NCBI GenBank assembly: GCA_030052745.1
Contig: JANBVO010000002.1
Coordinates: forward strand, 1,488,001-1,552,000
DNA from: Pleurostoma richardsiae
Taxonomy: Eukaryota; Ascomycota; Sordariomycetes; Calosphaeriales; Pleurostomataceae
Reading direction: 5' to 3'
Length of the DNA stretch: 64,000 nucleotides
Shown: positions 45,101 to 56,266 of the stretch, piece by piece
How positions within the stretch are numbered: position 1 is the stretch's first letter
Layout of the letters: each line of letters begins with the position of its first letter
Translations under genes and position numbers: made by a program
The notes under the pieces: model-generated
The model's input: only the letters and a program-made list of their open reading frames with translations
What the model was told of the DNA's origin: nothing
The model's database searches: none

Positions 45101-45511
45101 CAGGTGTCTTCATTGGCGGCACCATGGAATACGTTCGCAGCATTCCCCTTCTCATTCTCATTCCCATTCTCGACTGGGATCCAGCCAGCGTCACCAGCGC
45201 AGCCGGCTCAGGTGCCGTCGGGACAGGTATTGTTGGGACAGGCATCACTGGGACAGGCACACGCAGGACAGACACACGCAGGACAGGCGCAACCGGGACA
45301 GGCACAGCCGTCCCACTCGAAGGCGGTCCCCCAGTGTCAGTATTGTGGCCTGAACCATTCAACCCCAGATCAGTGCCCTCGGTTCATGTCCGAGGCCGAG
45401 ATACGAGTCAGGCTCGACGATATTGAGAGAGGCGAGTTAAACGACACGACTCGGAAGGTCCGTGATTACCTCAAAGCTCAGTTACAGCGCATTCGAGGTT
45501 CATCCAAGTGA
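39154..45511 (+). CDS. mit1: Mi-2/CHD-like chromatin remodeler (Mit1-type), double PHD, chromo and SNF2 domains
   Basis: Exons 39154-39579, 40582-44244, 44295-44517 and 44613-45511 give 1736 residues. Intron 1 is 1002 bp. Intron 2 is a 50 bp GC-AG intron, whose removal restores GRGGRRRQ/AVHYNTKTNY. Domains: an acidic N terminus; two PHD-type zinc regions (about 403-571, CDTCGQ to WKCSDC); chromo-like segment near 607 (EYLIKWETQSYAHCTWKPG); SNF2 ATPase with Walker A DEMGLGKT near 803 and DEGQRLKN near 911 in place of DEAH; and helicase C with RAGGVGIN near 1166 and HRIGQ near 1201. A C-terminal CCHC knuckle (CQYCGLNHSTPDQC, about 1679) follows GQxxx repeats. Family knowledge: fission yeast Mit1 belongs to the SHREC silencing complex. 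Orthology is inferred from domain order. Confidence 0.87.
39580..40581 (+). repeat. 1002-bp first intron with about 153-bp diverged tandem repeats
   Basis: The intron runs from GTGAGT to a GCTTAG acceptor. Three clear copies of a unit are anchored on TTTGCGAA/TGTACGAA near 39923, 40077 and 40229. Each is followed by ATCACCTC-like and AGGCGAC-like blocks and a CAGTTCGTCTCTTCCTCA-like block. A fourth, weaker copy may lie near 40418. It is ten to twenty times longer than most other introns in the window. Confidence 0.75.
44245..44294 (+). other. GC-AG intron in the remodeler gene
   Basis: Donor CAG/GCAAGC, branch site ACTAAC 14 bases before the acceptor, and acceptor ACGCAG. Both sides are phase 0. 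Reading through instead gives a stop codon 13 codons later. No GT donor nearby keeps frame without losing the conserved GRGGRRRQ block. Confidence 0.8.
45225..45312 (+). repeat. 15-bp minisatellite encoding GQxxx repeats
   Basis: Seven in-frame units (GQVLL, GQASL, GQAHA, GQTHA, GQAQP and so on) immediately before the terminal zinc knuckle. Confidence 0.8.
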
Positions 45512-46271
45512 AGCCGCAGCAGCAGCAGCAGCATGCCTAGCCAAAGAGACTAAACAGAGAGAAAAGGAGTACCGCCGAACGCTCCTACAGTTGAGGAGCC
45601 ATGTTGCTACAGGCGGACAAGGCTACAGGCCTACTTACAGAGACAAAAGCGTCTCTCGCGCCTCGCATTGCTTTGAGGAAGATGATTGCTCGTCTCTGCG
45701 GTTAAGGCTTTCGCGAAAGATCGCGTGATTGACTTGTAGTATAAGACTTCTCGATAGAGAGACAAACAGCCGCCGTAGAGACAGATGATGCCAATGAATG
45801 AATCCAGTCAGATCACTGCCTACTCCTGTCTGGAGCCGTGATGTGCATCTGAAGATGCTTCCTTTTCGCCTGCCTTGTCCGACATACTGGCATCTTCCTT
45901 CTGTTTGTCACGTGTGGAAGCACAAACTGGGCCTGCAGGTAACCGATCGATGCATAGAACCTTATTTGAGGCCAGAGTCGTTTGCTTCAGGGCCTTGGGT
46001 GCCTGGTGGAATAGTAGGGATAAAGGGGGCCTGAATCTTCGCGAAGGTGCTCCTCCACGTCTGGGCTTCTGCTGTTTCGCCTGTCCCTCATCTACCGCGC
46101 CGGTCTGAGAGAGGCTGCCGACCTTTGTCCCTCTCCTCTGCGCCGTGTTGACGATCAAGGTTGACCGCAGTATAAATAGCACGTTGCCAACGCCCGTTTG
46201 CATCTCGCCTAGCCATTCATTCGCAGGGCCCAAAAGGGGAGCTCTTCTTTTTTTCACTTCCTTCTCCAGTC
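45512..46271. other. intergenic
   Basis: Remodeler 3' flank, with a short GCA trinucleotide run at about 45517-45533 just after the stop, and the promoter of the CCCH gene with a TATAAATA at about 46171. Confidence 0.6.
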
Positions 46272-47916
46272 ATGGACCCTTTCTCGCTCAGATCCCCCAT
46301 GTCTTCTCCGGACATCTCGTACTCCTCTGGGGCATCCGTCACCTCTACGCGAGACACCTCTCCTGACTCACCTCACGGCGCCCGCGACGCGACGACCCTA
46401 GCCACAAGGCTGGATCTCTACAAGCTCACCGACCCTGTTGACATGGACCGGAACCCGTTCCACACGGCAAATGAGAGACGAGAGCGGACCAGACTCACCT
46501 TAGACCCCCAGCAGCGCAGCCAGCAGGCAAACTTGGGACGAGGCCTTCCCACACCCAATCCTCTACCACCCCGCAGCATCGCTTCCACCAACTGGCGAGC
46601 TGCTCCCTCCCCGAGCATCATGGACAATAACATCGTCTCTGCATCTTCCCCGAGTGACGCACAATTCACTGCGTTTGGTCCTCTTTCCACTTCGAATTCT
46701 ACCACTTACAACAACATCCTCGGTCTCCAGCGAGAGGCGCACAACATGGCCGACATTCACATTACAGACCACCAGATGGATGAGGTATACTCCTACTGCG
46801 TCGCTCGCGAGGACGGTCAGTTCACGCGCCTCGTCCCTGTGGACATGCTGCCTAGAATCTCGGGTATCCCACCTCGCTCGCCCGATGCCGACGGCATGAT
46901 CGTACTGCCCACGCCTCGAAAGGTGGCTCCGCACGGGCAGCCGAGTTACTCACAGTCGCTTCAGTTGGCTACCATGACTGTGAGTTTGCTCCCGAGGTGA
47001 TAAAGCCTCGAGCCACTGCTGACGACGTGTGTCAAAGCCACCTGCTAGTCCCGTTGGAGGATCGTCAACTGATATTCAGGTGAGATAACCAACCTTTCTG
47101 CCCCTTCAGCGAATGCTCACTTTCTGACACAAACCCTTCCACCTCGGAAACAGTCTCGCATCGACAGCATCATTGCAGCTTCGCCAGCCCCGCCGGCCGC
47201 CGCCCAGAACAGCAACAAGAGAACCAAGATCTACTGTGACAAGTGGATCCACGACGGCACCTGCGCGTTCACACAGCAGGGTTGCAAGTACAAGCACGAG
47301 ATGCCCACCGACAAAGAGACCCAGGAGAAGCTGGGCCTCTTCCACGGCTTCCCGGCCTGGTGGAAGAAGTTGCAGATCGAGCAGCAGCGGCCGATAGCGC
47401 CGAGCAGCAACAGCCCTCTCCCACTGGACACAAGCACGAGAATCGGGCACGCACCACCCCACCAGCGCCCATCGCCGACTCACCAGGCTGCCCAGGCGCT
47501 CCGTCAGCCTGAGCGCCCGCAGGAGCATCACCACCCAGAGGGCCATGGTCCTGTCCCGTTTCTCAGCCCTCGGGGCGGATTTAGTCGCGGTCCTCGCCAC
47601 TACCAGGGCCGTCTGCGTAAGTTCAGAATCTCTTGACATATTGTGACCTTTTCCAGGCCTGCCCATTGGACTAACGTGGTTGTGATCAGCCAACAACTCT
47701 TTCCAGACGTCCCCGTTTGGCCCGATTGCTCCGCCATCCAAGGCGGACGCGGAGGCAAGGACGGAGTTGGCACAGCTACAGCCTTCTGGTGCGAACCCTC
47801 TTCGGCCTCCAACCAAGACCCCGACTTCCAACCTCTACTTGATGCTTGAGACGCTTGACTCGACTGAGACGAGAGTTTTAGATGATGAGGCGGACGAGGA
47901 GACGACGCATAACTGA
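46272..47916 (+). CDS. CCCH-type zinc finger protein
   Basis: Four exons: 46272-46979, 47038-47079, 47154-47616 and 47690-47916, giving 479 residues. The 42 bp second exon encodes exactly PPASPVGGSSTDIQ, and all joins keep frame. The N terminus is Ser/Pro-rich and disordered, with LATRLDLYKLTDPVDMDRNP. Near residue 165 is the segment MADIHITDHQMDEVYSYCVA, followed by REDGQFTRLVPVDMLPRI. The single zinc finger is near residue 270: CDKWIHDGTCAFTQQGCKYKH, a C-x8-C-x6-C-x3-H array, next to EMPTDKETQEKLGLFHGFPA. Such fingers usually bind RNA. The C terminus is Pro/Gln/His-rich. It is a fungal protein of unknown specific role, perhaps in mRNA control; that is inference. Confidence 0.87.
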
Positions 47917-49563
47917 GCCCGCAGTGACTGGAGCTCTGGCAGCGATTGCCAGCCCCTGCGGACCCGGATGATCTACGAGAAAGCCGGTCTGGGGGGATAT
48001 TCAATGATTCGATGAGGTGACAAGGTGAACCGGTAGTCGTTGTGGAGGATCACCTCTGGCTTTCTAAGGAAAGGGTTTGAAAACATTGCTTCTTCTCGTT
48101 TTGAGAACAGGGGGACAGGAGAACACATTGCGACGTGTAGTATAGAGCAAGGAAAGAAGATCAACCAGCAATGGGACAATTGGACGATGATTTACGATGC
48201 AGAGATTGCAGGGACGGAGAAGAAAGGCGAAAACAAGGATCAGAAACAAGAAGAAGCTGTCTTGTACTCATAGAAGAGCATCGTATCGGTAGTCACTGCA
48301 GACACCACAACGACTTCTTTCTCCTAGACCGAACAATCCCGATGCCGGCGATCCTGATTCAGCTCAAGGAGGTAGAACTTACCACATCGTCTCACTGTCA
48401 CAGGCGGATGGCGAGATTGACAGGTGTTGACTGTGGAGATCCATCGTTGTCATCCATAACATAGCAGACAAGGGAAAACTCCTTGTAGGGAGTAGGAGGT
48501 CCGACGGTATAAGGATTATCTGTGATGTTGACGCTCTGAGGATAGATGACTCGATAGCCCAGACTCTGGCTACACGACCTCAAGCACTATCTCCAGGGGA
48601 AAAGGCCGTTGTCTGGAAGCGCTAGGGGTATTTCCTTCCAGCCAATTTCCATGACCATATTAGTGGCTGACCAAGATAGGCTCTGAGATTTGGTAAACCT
48701 TCTCTTCGCCACCAGAACTATCAGAGGGAGGAAGTTAGACACGGATCCAATAGCGGACATCGAGGAAGGAAAGGATCAAGTAGACCGGATGGTGGGAAAC
48801 AATAGACTTCGGCCCCAAACTTCCCGCTCCAATTGGTACTTCGAGGCAAGGATAGAGCAACTAATCTTCTGTGATCAATACAACGAAGCGGTTGGTCTTG
48901 AGTAGATGGGTTTCTCGGCTCCAGTGCTAGGCTTTCCGGGTTTTAGTTAAACCTGCCCACCAGAACCGTTTCCATATCATCACATTGACGGTATGTATGT
49001 TCAAATTGCTGTGTGTTCTGCGAGTGGGTGCGTCATGATCGATTTACTACAGCTCCCTTCATCCACGCTGCATCTCGTCGTAAAAGGGGCTGCTGCCCCT
49101 TGCTCACCTGCCCCTTGCTCTCCTGCCTTGCCCCACTTAACTTACAGCCACGGGCTGGCTAAACCTCGGCGTGTTTCTCACCTTGGATTCACCTCACGCT
49201 TACCTTGGTACCTTAGCTGTACCTCGCCTCAAGGACCGTTTGCTGCCTCATGGCGGGGAAACCTTGCCAGAATATTAACGGCAGCTTCAAGCTGGTCCCC
49301 CCAACAACTATTTTCCTTCACTGACGAAATAGCTAAATCGATCCACTCGCAAACGAACCCAGAAGAAGCTCAGCCGAATCTCACCACTCACGTGCCGCAC
49401 GAGCGAAGCTCCTTCGCGCAAGTTGTGGAGGGGCAGTCTCGCGAGCCTAGCTTCCTATCCCCGTAGGCCCGAGGCCCTTCAGTGACACGAGAGCAGCGAA
49501 CACCGGGACCCGTACCATATTCTTAGTAGGATATTGGGTCGAACAGACCTTCTTGGCGCCCAG
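47917..49563. other. 1.6 kb intergenic region
   Basis: Between two plus-strand genes. Contains the CCCH gene 3' flank and the CSN3 promoter, with GGTACC at 49207-49212. The ORF at 48993-49466 (157 codons) has repeated CCTTGCTC-type words but no family features. Confidence 0.5.
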
Positions 49564-51175
49564 ATGGCTCCGGACAGTATGGATCATCTCGCATCCTTCC
49601 TGCTGTCCTTTCCGCCAGCGGACGGCCCCAGAAGCGACTATGACTACGACTTTTTGGCACGGGAGCACGTCAAGAAGGCCACGAAGGCGATCCAGGACCA
49701 GATATCTGCCATATCTGATAGGGCCACCCAGTTCTTGAACGTGAGTCTAGAGGGCAGAGCTCCAAGGATGACCCGGCTAATGCTGACCTGCAACAGCTAC
49801 TGGACCCTTCGACGAACTCAATATCCTACGTCCTGCTGGTCGAGGCTCTCATGGGCCCAGTCTTTGATGGCAAGTCAACGATAACATCCGATGACCTCGT
49901 CGACCGAATCCTCGCTTTCCTCCTCCTCTTCGACGCGCAGCAGATGCGCTATGCAGGCAGCTCCTTAACAAACGTCCTGAATCGAGCTATCACGGCGTCG
50001 ATATTTCCGGTGAGACAGAGGCTGTCCGTGGTAGTGGGAATATATATATGCTGACAGCCTGCTTCTAGGATGATACTCTAGTCGATCTGCTGGCAGATGT
50101 CATCCTGAGGATCGATCCATCGGGGACCATGCTCACCAGCCATCATCTCAGCCTGGCAACAGTCGCATATCGGTCGGCTTACGTCGGAAAAGCGTTGGAC
50201 GTCATCAACCGACCAATAATCTACTTTCCCGGAATGGTGGGAAAGCGCGAGCAGAAGCTCCTGTCTGACATGAGCCTACCGCCACCCTCCTATATCTCGA
50301 AAGACACGGGCCTTACGGCATCACTGAAACCGGATCAGGTCTTAGAATACGACTTCCTCTGCGGCTCGATCTACTGCTCATCACGACAATGGGAAAACGC
50401 CTACAAAGTCTTTGAGCGAATGGTGTCCTACCCGTCGCGCGACGGCGGCGTCAGCAAGATAATGGCCGAGGCGTACAAGAAGTGGATACTGGTCGGCCTG
50501 CTGCTCAACGGCCGGACACCGACGCTGCCGTCGTACACCGCGGCGTCCGCAAGGAAGTCCTACGAGGTCGTCGGGAAACCGTATGCCTCCCTCGCGGCGC
50601 ACTTCGAGTCTCTCGACGCCGTGGCGCTCAAGCAGGAAGCCGAGGCGCAGCACAGCCTGTGGCAGGACGAGAGGAACCTGGGCCTAGTGCTGGAGGTCCT
50701 CGGCGCCCACCAAAAGTGGCAGATCATCAGCCTGCGCGACGTCTACGCCAAGGTCTCCCTCGCAGACCTCCGGGAGCGCACGTGCAGCGCCGAGACGGGC
50801 CAGCCCCTCGCGGCGGACGCCGAGGTGGAAGCCCTGGTCGCAGGCATGATCGAGTCGGGCATGCTGCGGGGCCACATCGAGAAGGCGGGTGGCGGCGGCG
50901 GCGCGCCGGACTACCTCGAGTTCCTGCCGGCCACGGAGGAGCTGTCGGAGGAGGCGTTCGCGGCGCGGATGCTCGAGGCCGCGCAGCGGATCAAGGCGCT
51001 CGAGCCGGTCTTCAAGGCGACCAACGAGCGGCTGGGCACCCACAAGGAGTACGTCAAGCATCTGATCAAGGAGCAGAGGCGGGAGAAGGACAACGCCGGC
51101 CGTGACGTGGTCATGGACTTCGACGCGCAGGTGGAGGACGAGGACATCATGGGCGGAATCATGTCTGGCCACTAA
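49564..51175 (+). CDS. CSN3: COP9 signalosome subunit 3
   Basis: Three exons: 49564-49740, 49797-50009 and 50069-51175, giving 498 residues. The introns are 56 and 59 bp and phase 0 (TQFLN/LLDPSTNS and TASIFP/DDTLVDLL). The start MAPDSMDHLASFLLSFPP is the first ATG in frame. Helical repeats (about 100-330) include YDFLCGSIYCSSRQWENAYK and AEAYKKWILVGLLLNG. The PCI winged-helix region (about 300-430) has HQKWQIISLRDVYAKVSLAD and VEALVAGMIESGMLRGHIEK. The C-terminal helix is the bundle-forming tail. Family knowledge: CSN removes Nedd8 from cullins and, in filamentous fungi, governs development and light responses. It is convergent with RFA1. Confidence 0.93.
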
Positions 51176-51808
51176 GAGGTGGTTAATGTGAAGTATGGCA
51201 CACACTCCTCCCTTGAGCAAGGTCTGGACGGTAGGGATCATCAACGCCTGGGAAGGGTAGTCCCGCAGAGGTGCCGGGAACGTCGAGCTGGTCAGCGTGC
51301 ATGAGACGCATAGTAGAGCTTTTCCACTGCTGCTTGCTGTTAGACTGGGCATGAAGTCTGAGTGGGCAACGCCAATACCGCAGGGCGTTCGATAGAAGGG
51401 GTGGGTATCTGTTGCCTTAAAGACAGCGAACAGTTCGGACAAGACGAACGTCCCTGGACTATGGAGTCACGATGATACGCCGCATTAGAGAGGAAAAATG
51501 AGAGCTTCATAATGTTATTTTTTGACAATTGTCCGGACCACACTCGGCGACTAGTAAGGCCCTTCCTAGCCCTACATTATTGGCCTTCCTCATGTCTCTT
51601 TCGTTTCAAGGTGATTGATACATGAGCCACGCCAAACTGAAGCTACAGAATACTTTCCCTCGTCCACACTCGTAACACGTTGTTTAGGCATGACAGCAAT
51701 TGCTGTGTAGCAAAGCAACCTTGCGTCCTTCCAGCCTAACTCCTCCCTTGCCAAACACCTCAGAGCCCAGTGATATTGCAGACACCTCATCATTAAAGAC
51801 GACGTGGC
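51176..51808. other. convergent intergenic region
   Basis: 3' flanks of CSN3 (plus) and RFA1 (minus). No gene seen. Confidence 0.6.
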
Positions 51809-53810
51809 TTAGTTGACACTGAACTGCTTGATCAGCTCGGAGAGCTTGTTGGCCTCAGACTTCCAGTCAAAAGGCGCAGCGCTCATAACCTGGTAGCGGA
51901 CTCTGTGAAGTGTTCAAGTTAGCAAAGTGTCCAGGCCAACTGCTGTGGGACTGCGCGGAGTCGGAAAAAGCGCTTACCGCTGAGTATCACCAAATGTGTC
52001 CATCTTCGCTCTGCACCTGAAGCTCAGCTTGCGGCAGTTGGCAGCCTCAAACTCGGCGGCGAGGCGGGTCTCATCCTCATCCCGAAGAGCCATGAGCTCA
52101 TCAGCCGACTTGCCCATGACGATCCTGCCGACCTCGTCAAAGCAGCTGAGCCACAGCTGACCGGTGTGGTCATTAACGTTGACAGACATGATGTACCGAT
52201 ATTCCGGGCGAGGGTGCGTCACATCGCATTTCTCGCAGCGCCAGCCGTCGCCGGTGTCGGTCACCTTCTTATTGCAGCCCTCGTTTTTGCATGCCGGGTA
52301 AGCGAAGGTGTCCTGCTTGATGTAAACGATCGTCGCCTTAAGCGTGAAATAGTCGACGTTATCCACGCCTAGCTGCTCATCCTTGACGTTCTCGATACTC
52401 TTAGTCTGGTCCTGCCGGCCCGTAGCATTGCCCATAGAGGACATGCTGTTGTGGGTTGCGAAGTTATCCGTCCGCCCGGACGCTTCATACCAACCCTTCA
52501 GCTTGTGGGCTTCGGCAATATCCGGGTCTATCGCCATGGTGCCTGACGACAGAAGGGACAAGGATCGTCCGCCAAAGTCAGACACACGAACGCCCTTGAA
52601 TGCAACGACAGACTCCGGACTGGCATCGAAACTGTTGGCAGTTTTGCCCCAGATCGTCACCCGAACAGAGAAGCCACTGTCGTCGACAAGGGTAAGCTCA
52701 CGCTTGTCGTAAGGCTTGCCTGACGACTTCGAGACGATCTGAGAGACCTCTCCAACATCCTTGAGCACACCGATGACATCGACAGTGGCATCCTTCTCGA
52801 CCTCTTGTAGCTCCTGGATGTTGCAAAAGTTAAAGCGTACCTGAGGCACATTCGTCTGGTCTTCCGCCTTCTCAATGCGAGTGTCTCTCTCGAAGGTGAG
52901 CTCATAGTCGTTGGCAAGGTTGCTGAACTGTTTCTTCGCCAGCTGCACCCGGCAAGGGCTGGAGATGTAGTACACAGAGCCCTCTTGTAGGACATCGTAG
53001 AACTGGTCACATTGCTCATTGAAGCCGGTGGCTTTGATCTCGCCACTCTCGTCGAGGAGGTTGACGCTGAAGAGCTTGCCCTCACCGCTTGCTTTGTGCC
53101 ACGTCTTGATGTCTGACTTGCTGGTCACCCGAGCTTTGATAGTCCACTTGTGCGCGTATGGAGAGAGAGCCTCGATGGGGTGGATGACGGCGCCACCATT
53201 CGCTGCTGGACCACCGCTCGCCCTCGATGGGAGTTGTTTCTGGACTTGAGGTTTGACATCCTCCTGTTTGGTACCGTAGAAGCCGGATCCTCCGATTGTA
53301 GTATTCGACGGGTCCGGTTGCTTGGCCTCGACGGCGGTGGGTTCACCAATCTTTTCAGGAGTGCCGAGCGAGTCGATGACTTCGAGATCCAGGATGATCA
53401 AGATGCTGGTTCTTGTCAGGAACAGCCACGTGCTAGATAAGGAAAACATGTACATACTTCTTGCCCTTCACGGAGTTCGCCTGGTATTGCTTGACGCGCA
53501 CGATGCATCCTCTTGCCAGCTGGCCGTCATGAACGACATGGTTCGCCTGCGTCGCCAGCATACACTGCACGTAGTTCTTCATATCGCTCAGCACGAGTCG
53601 ATACCGGTCACTGCCGGCGCCGCCGTTTGGCTGAGCCGCGAGGGGCTTGATCTGAAGGCATTGCAAGACCGGGACCGGGTACACTCTGCTAGCTTTCTCG
53701 GGGTCGCTGAAGATGGCCCTGCGCGGATGTTTAGTCGAGAACGCTATAAAAACCAGTAACTCAACTCACTCAAGAGCGCCTTCGGTAATGTGACGCGCCG
53801 CATCTGCCAT
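51809..53810 (-). CDS. RFA1: replication protein A large subunit (RPA70)
   Basis: Four exons: 53810-53770, 53718-53458, 53405-51978 and 51902-51809, giving 607 residues. Joins restore EGALE/AIFSDPE, SVKGK/NILIILDLEV and GDTQR/VRYQVMSAAP. The N-terminal OB fold covers about 1-115. After a Pro/Gly linker come DNA-binding OB folds A and B (about 165-400: KWTIKARVTSKSDIKTWHKA, then TLVDDSGFSVRVTIWGKTA). OB fold C with its zinc ribbon (CKNEGC...CEKC, about residues 480-503) and helix bundle follow. Family knowledge: RPA70 coats single-stranded DNA in replication, repair and checkpoint signalling. Length is typical. An ACGCGT element lies about 95 bp upstream. It is divergent from the dienelactone hydrolase gene. 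Confidence 0.96.
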
Positions 53811-54567
53811 TTCGCTTGTCGCTGTGGGATGGCTCGTTATGTGTTGAATTCTCGAAAGCCTGGACGGCGGCGATGTTGAGGCATCAGAGTGGGAAGCGGC
53901 AAGACGCGTCTCGGCGCGTTGACTTTAATGGAAGTCGAGCGCGGGGTCGCTTACATAAGTCAGACCACTTCCGGCCTGAGGGGCAGACAGACAGACGAGG
54001 TACCTAAGTAACTATTCCCCTACGTTTTCCCGTTGAGCAATATCGCCATAGCAGAATGTAAATTGGATTTCTGAGGGACATGTATTGTTGTTCTACGCAT
54101 GCAGACCTCTACTTAAGCAATTAGAGCCCTGTCTAGGATTGCCTCCAACAGGAGGTCGTGGCATTTTGCCGATTGTCTGTACGTAGGAAGGTAAGGTAGA
54201 TAGGTACCTACCTTACTTATACTTTGTAGCTGCTGCAATCGAAGGGGAGCTTCGTCACCGCCGAGAAACAACGGCGTCTCCTGGGTGCACTGCCCACTCG
54301 TACGACCGCCCCATTTGTTCGACACGTTCCCTCTGAGTTAACCTACCGTCCCCTTGTTCCTGCTTGAGTCCAGTCTGTGATTCTTCACATTCCGGTGCGC
54401 CAGACCACATTCACAAAGCAGGAGTGCGTTAACACAATTGTGGCAAAGCAATCCACGTCGGCTGTCCACGGCAAACAACCCCTCTACCTTACGACGCAGC
54501 TGAGTACTGTTCACAGTCGCCTCAGCTGGCACGTTGACTTTATTCTGACCAACTGAAGCTGGTCGCG
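53811..54567. other. divergent intergenic region
   Basis: Promoters of RFA1 (minus) and the dienelactone hydrolase gene (plus). It holds the ACGCGT at 53903-53908 and two AGGTACCT palindromes at 53998-54005 and 54202-54209. Confidence 0.6.
53903..53908. promoter_or_regulatory. MCB-like ACGCGT upstream of RFA1
   Basis: A single ACGCGT about 93 bp before the RFA1 ATG. RPA genes are known MBF targets in yeasts. Function here is inferred from position. Confidence 0.45.
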
Positions 54568-55782
54568 ATGGCGGAGCCTGATATCGCAACTAAAGCGCCC
54601 GAGAGCGACGCGATGGAGGACACGCCTCTTGCTGCAGACACCTCGGCTCAGCAGCCCCCGAAGATGGGAGAGCATTGCGTGACAGACAGACCAACTCGTC
54701 GGTTCCTCCCATACCAAGCTTTTGCCGTTTTGTACAGTCTCACTGACTGGTTATGGGATCAGCCAGTGGCGAAGGCCCAACCGGGGAGATCAGGAAGCTC
54801 GGCGGCGTCGACGTGAGAAGCAGCCCTCCTCTTGGCCACCTGGAATCTGCTCAGACCTGGTGATACCTGAACCTATCGCTAAAATAACCTCACTTCAGGT
54901 CTACGTCTCCAAACCCAGCGAATACCCCCACGCCCCAGCACGGCTGCTGCTGCTCCTAACAGGCGGCACCGGCCTCAAGTCCACCAACAACCAGATCCAG
55001 GCCGACCGCTACGCGAGTGAGGGCTACGTGGTAGTCATGCCCGACCTATTCGACGGTGACGCTGCGCCGAATTCCACCAATATCGAGGAGAGTGATGCTG
55101 CTGCCACCACGATCTCCGACGGTAGCGGCGGCGGCGGCGCGCTCTTCTCTTTCCTCGACACATTCAAGGTCAAGGCCGCCGAGGCCGCTAAGTCCTTCAT
55201 GATCGACATGTGGCTCGCTCGGCATACCGAGGAGAAGGTCATGCCCATCTTGTATCGCGTGCTTGACGCCGCCAAGGATGAGTTTGCCGACGCCGTCTCC
55301 AACGGTGGTGGCGTATATGCAGCGGGATACTGCTTCGGCGCGCGATACGTGCTGCTGCTGGCGGGAGAGCGGGCGACCCAGTGGGCGGGACAGAAGACAA
55401 AGCCCGACGAGGAGAGCGGCAAGGCGGAGACAGGCCCGTTGATCAAGGCTGGCGTCTTGGCGCACGCGACCCTTGTGTCACGGGAGGATTTCCAGGGTTT
55501 GAAAGCGCCGATCAGCCTGATCTGCGTGGAGAACGACCCGCTGTTCCCCGACGAGGTGCGGGCGGCTGGGGAGGACTACCTGTCGAAGAACAACGTCGAG
55601 CACGAGGTCAAGGTGTATCCCGGAGTGCCACACGGTAAGCTCAGCTTTCTTCTTCTCCATTTCACAAGACCGCTGACTTCGAGAAAGGCTTCGCTGTGGT
55701 GGGTGATTACGACGATGCGACTATCAAGGAGGCACAGACCACGGCATATGAGCAGATGTTGAACTGGCTTAGGGACCACTGA
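54568..55782 (+). CDS. dienelactone hydrolase family alpha/beta hydrolase
   Basis: Four exons: 54568-54697, 54763-54812, 54899-55634 and 55688-55782, giving 336 residues. The 50 bp second exon joins the first and third as TDRPTPSGEGPTGEIRKLG and GVDVYVSKPSEYP, and the final join gives VPHG/FAVVGDYD. The core is an alpha/beta hydrolase with LLLTGGTGLKSTNNQIQAD and EGYVVVMPDLFDGD. The nucleophile elbow is GYCFGAR, so cysteine is the catalytic residue, as in dienelactone hydrolases. The acid is in CVENDPLFP and the histidine in PGVPHG. Family knowledge: bacterial enzymes open dienelactone in chloroaromatic degradation, but fungal members mostly lack known substrates. The first intron donor is weak (GTCGGT). 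Confidence 0.9.
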
Positions 55783-56266
55783 GTCTTCGCGGGAATGGAT
55801 ATGGCAGGTTGGGCGTTTATGGATTTGCAATTCTTCTCTCGACGTGGTCCAGGAACGGGATCCTTTACGATGTGGAACAACGACATGTTGATATGACCCT
55901 TCTGAGCCTGCCACGCTCTATCTGTCTGCTTCGTACCATGTCGGGACGGGTATCGGCTGCATTACGAGCATGAAACGACAGCAATAACATTATGATCACG
56001 AGTCCTTGAAGCAGCCATGGCGTTCCCCATCTGTATAGTGAGACATCATGCAAGCTTTCATTGATAATTACTCCTAGAGCTCAGAACTCCTCATTCTCAA
56101 GACGCCTGCCCGCCCCAGATCAAAAATAGCAGCTACTACGGTCCACAGCTACACCGACAGCAGGAAGGGGACCAGAAGCGAAAAGCCAACCCTCATTGCA
56201 ATCAAAGAGCAACCAATCCTCGTCATCGTAGCACGTCGAAGAGAACAACAGCCGTGGCCCCCTTGT
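55783..56266. other. convergent intergenic region
   Basis: 3' flanks of the hydrolase gene (plus) and the coiled-coil gene (minus). No gene. Confidence 0.6.
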
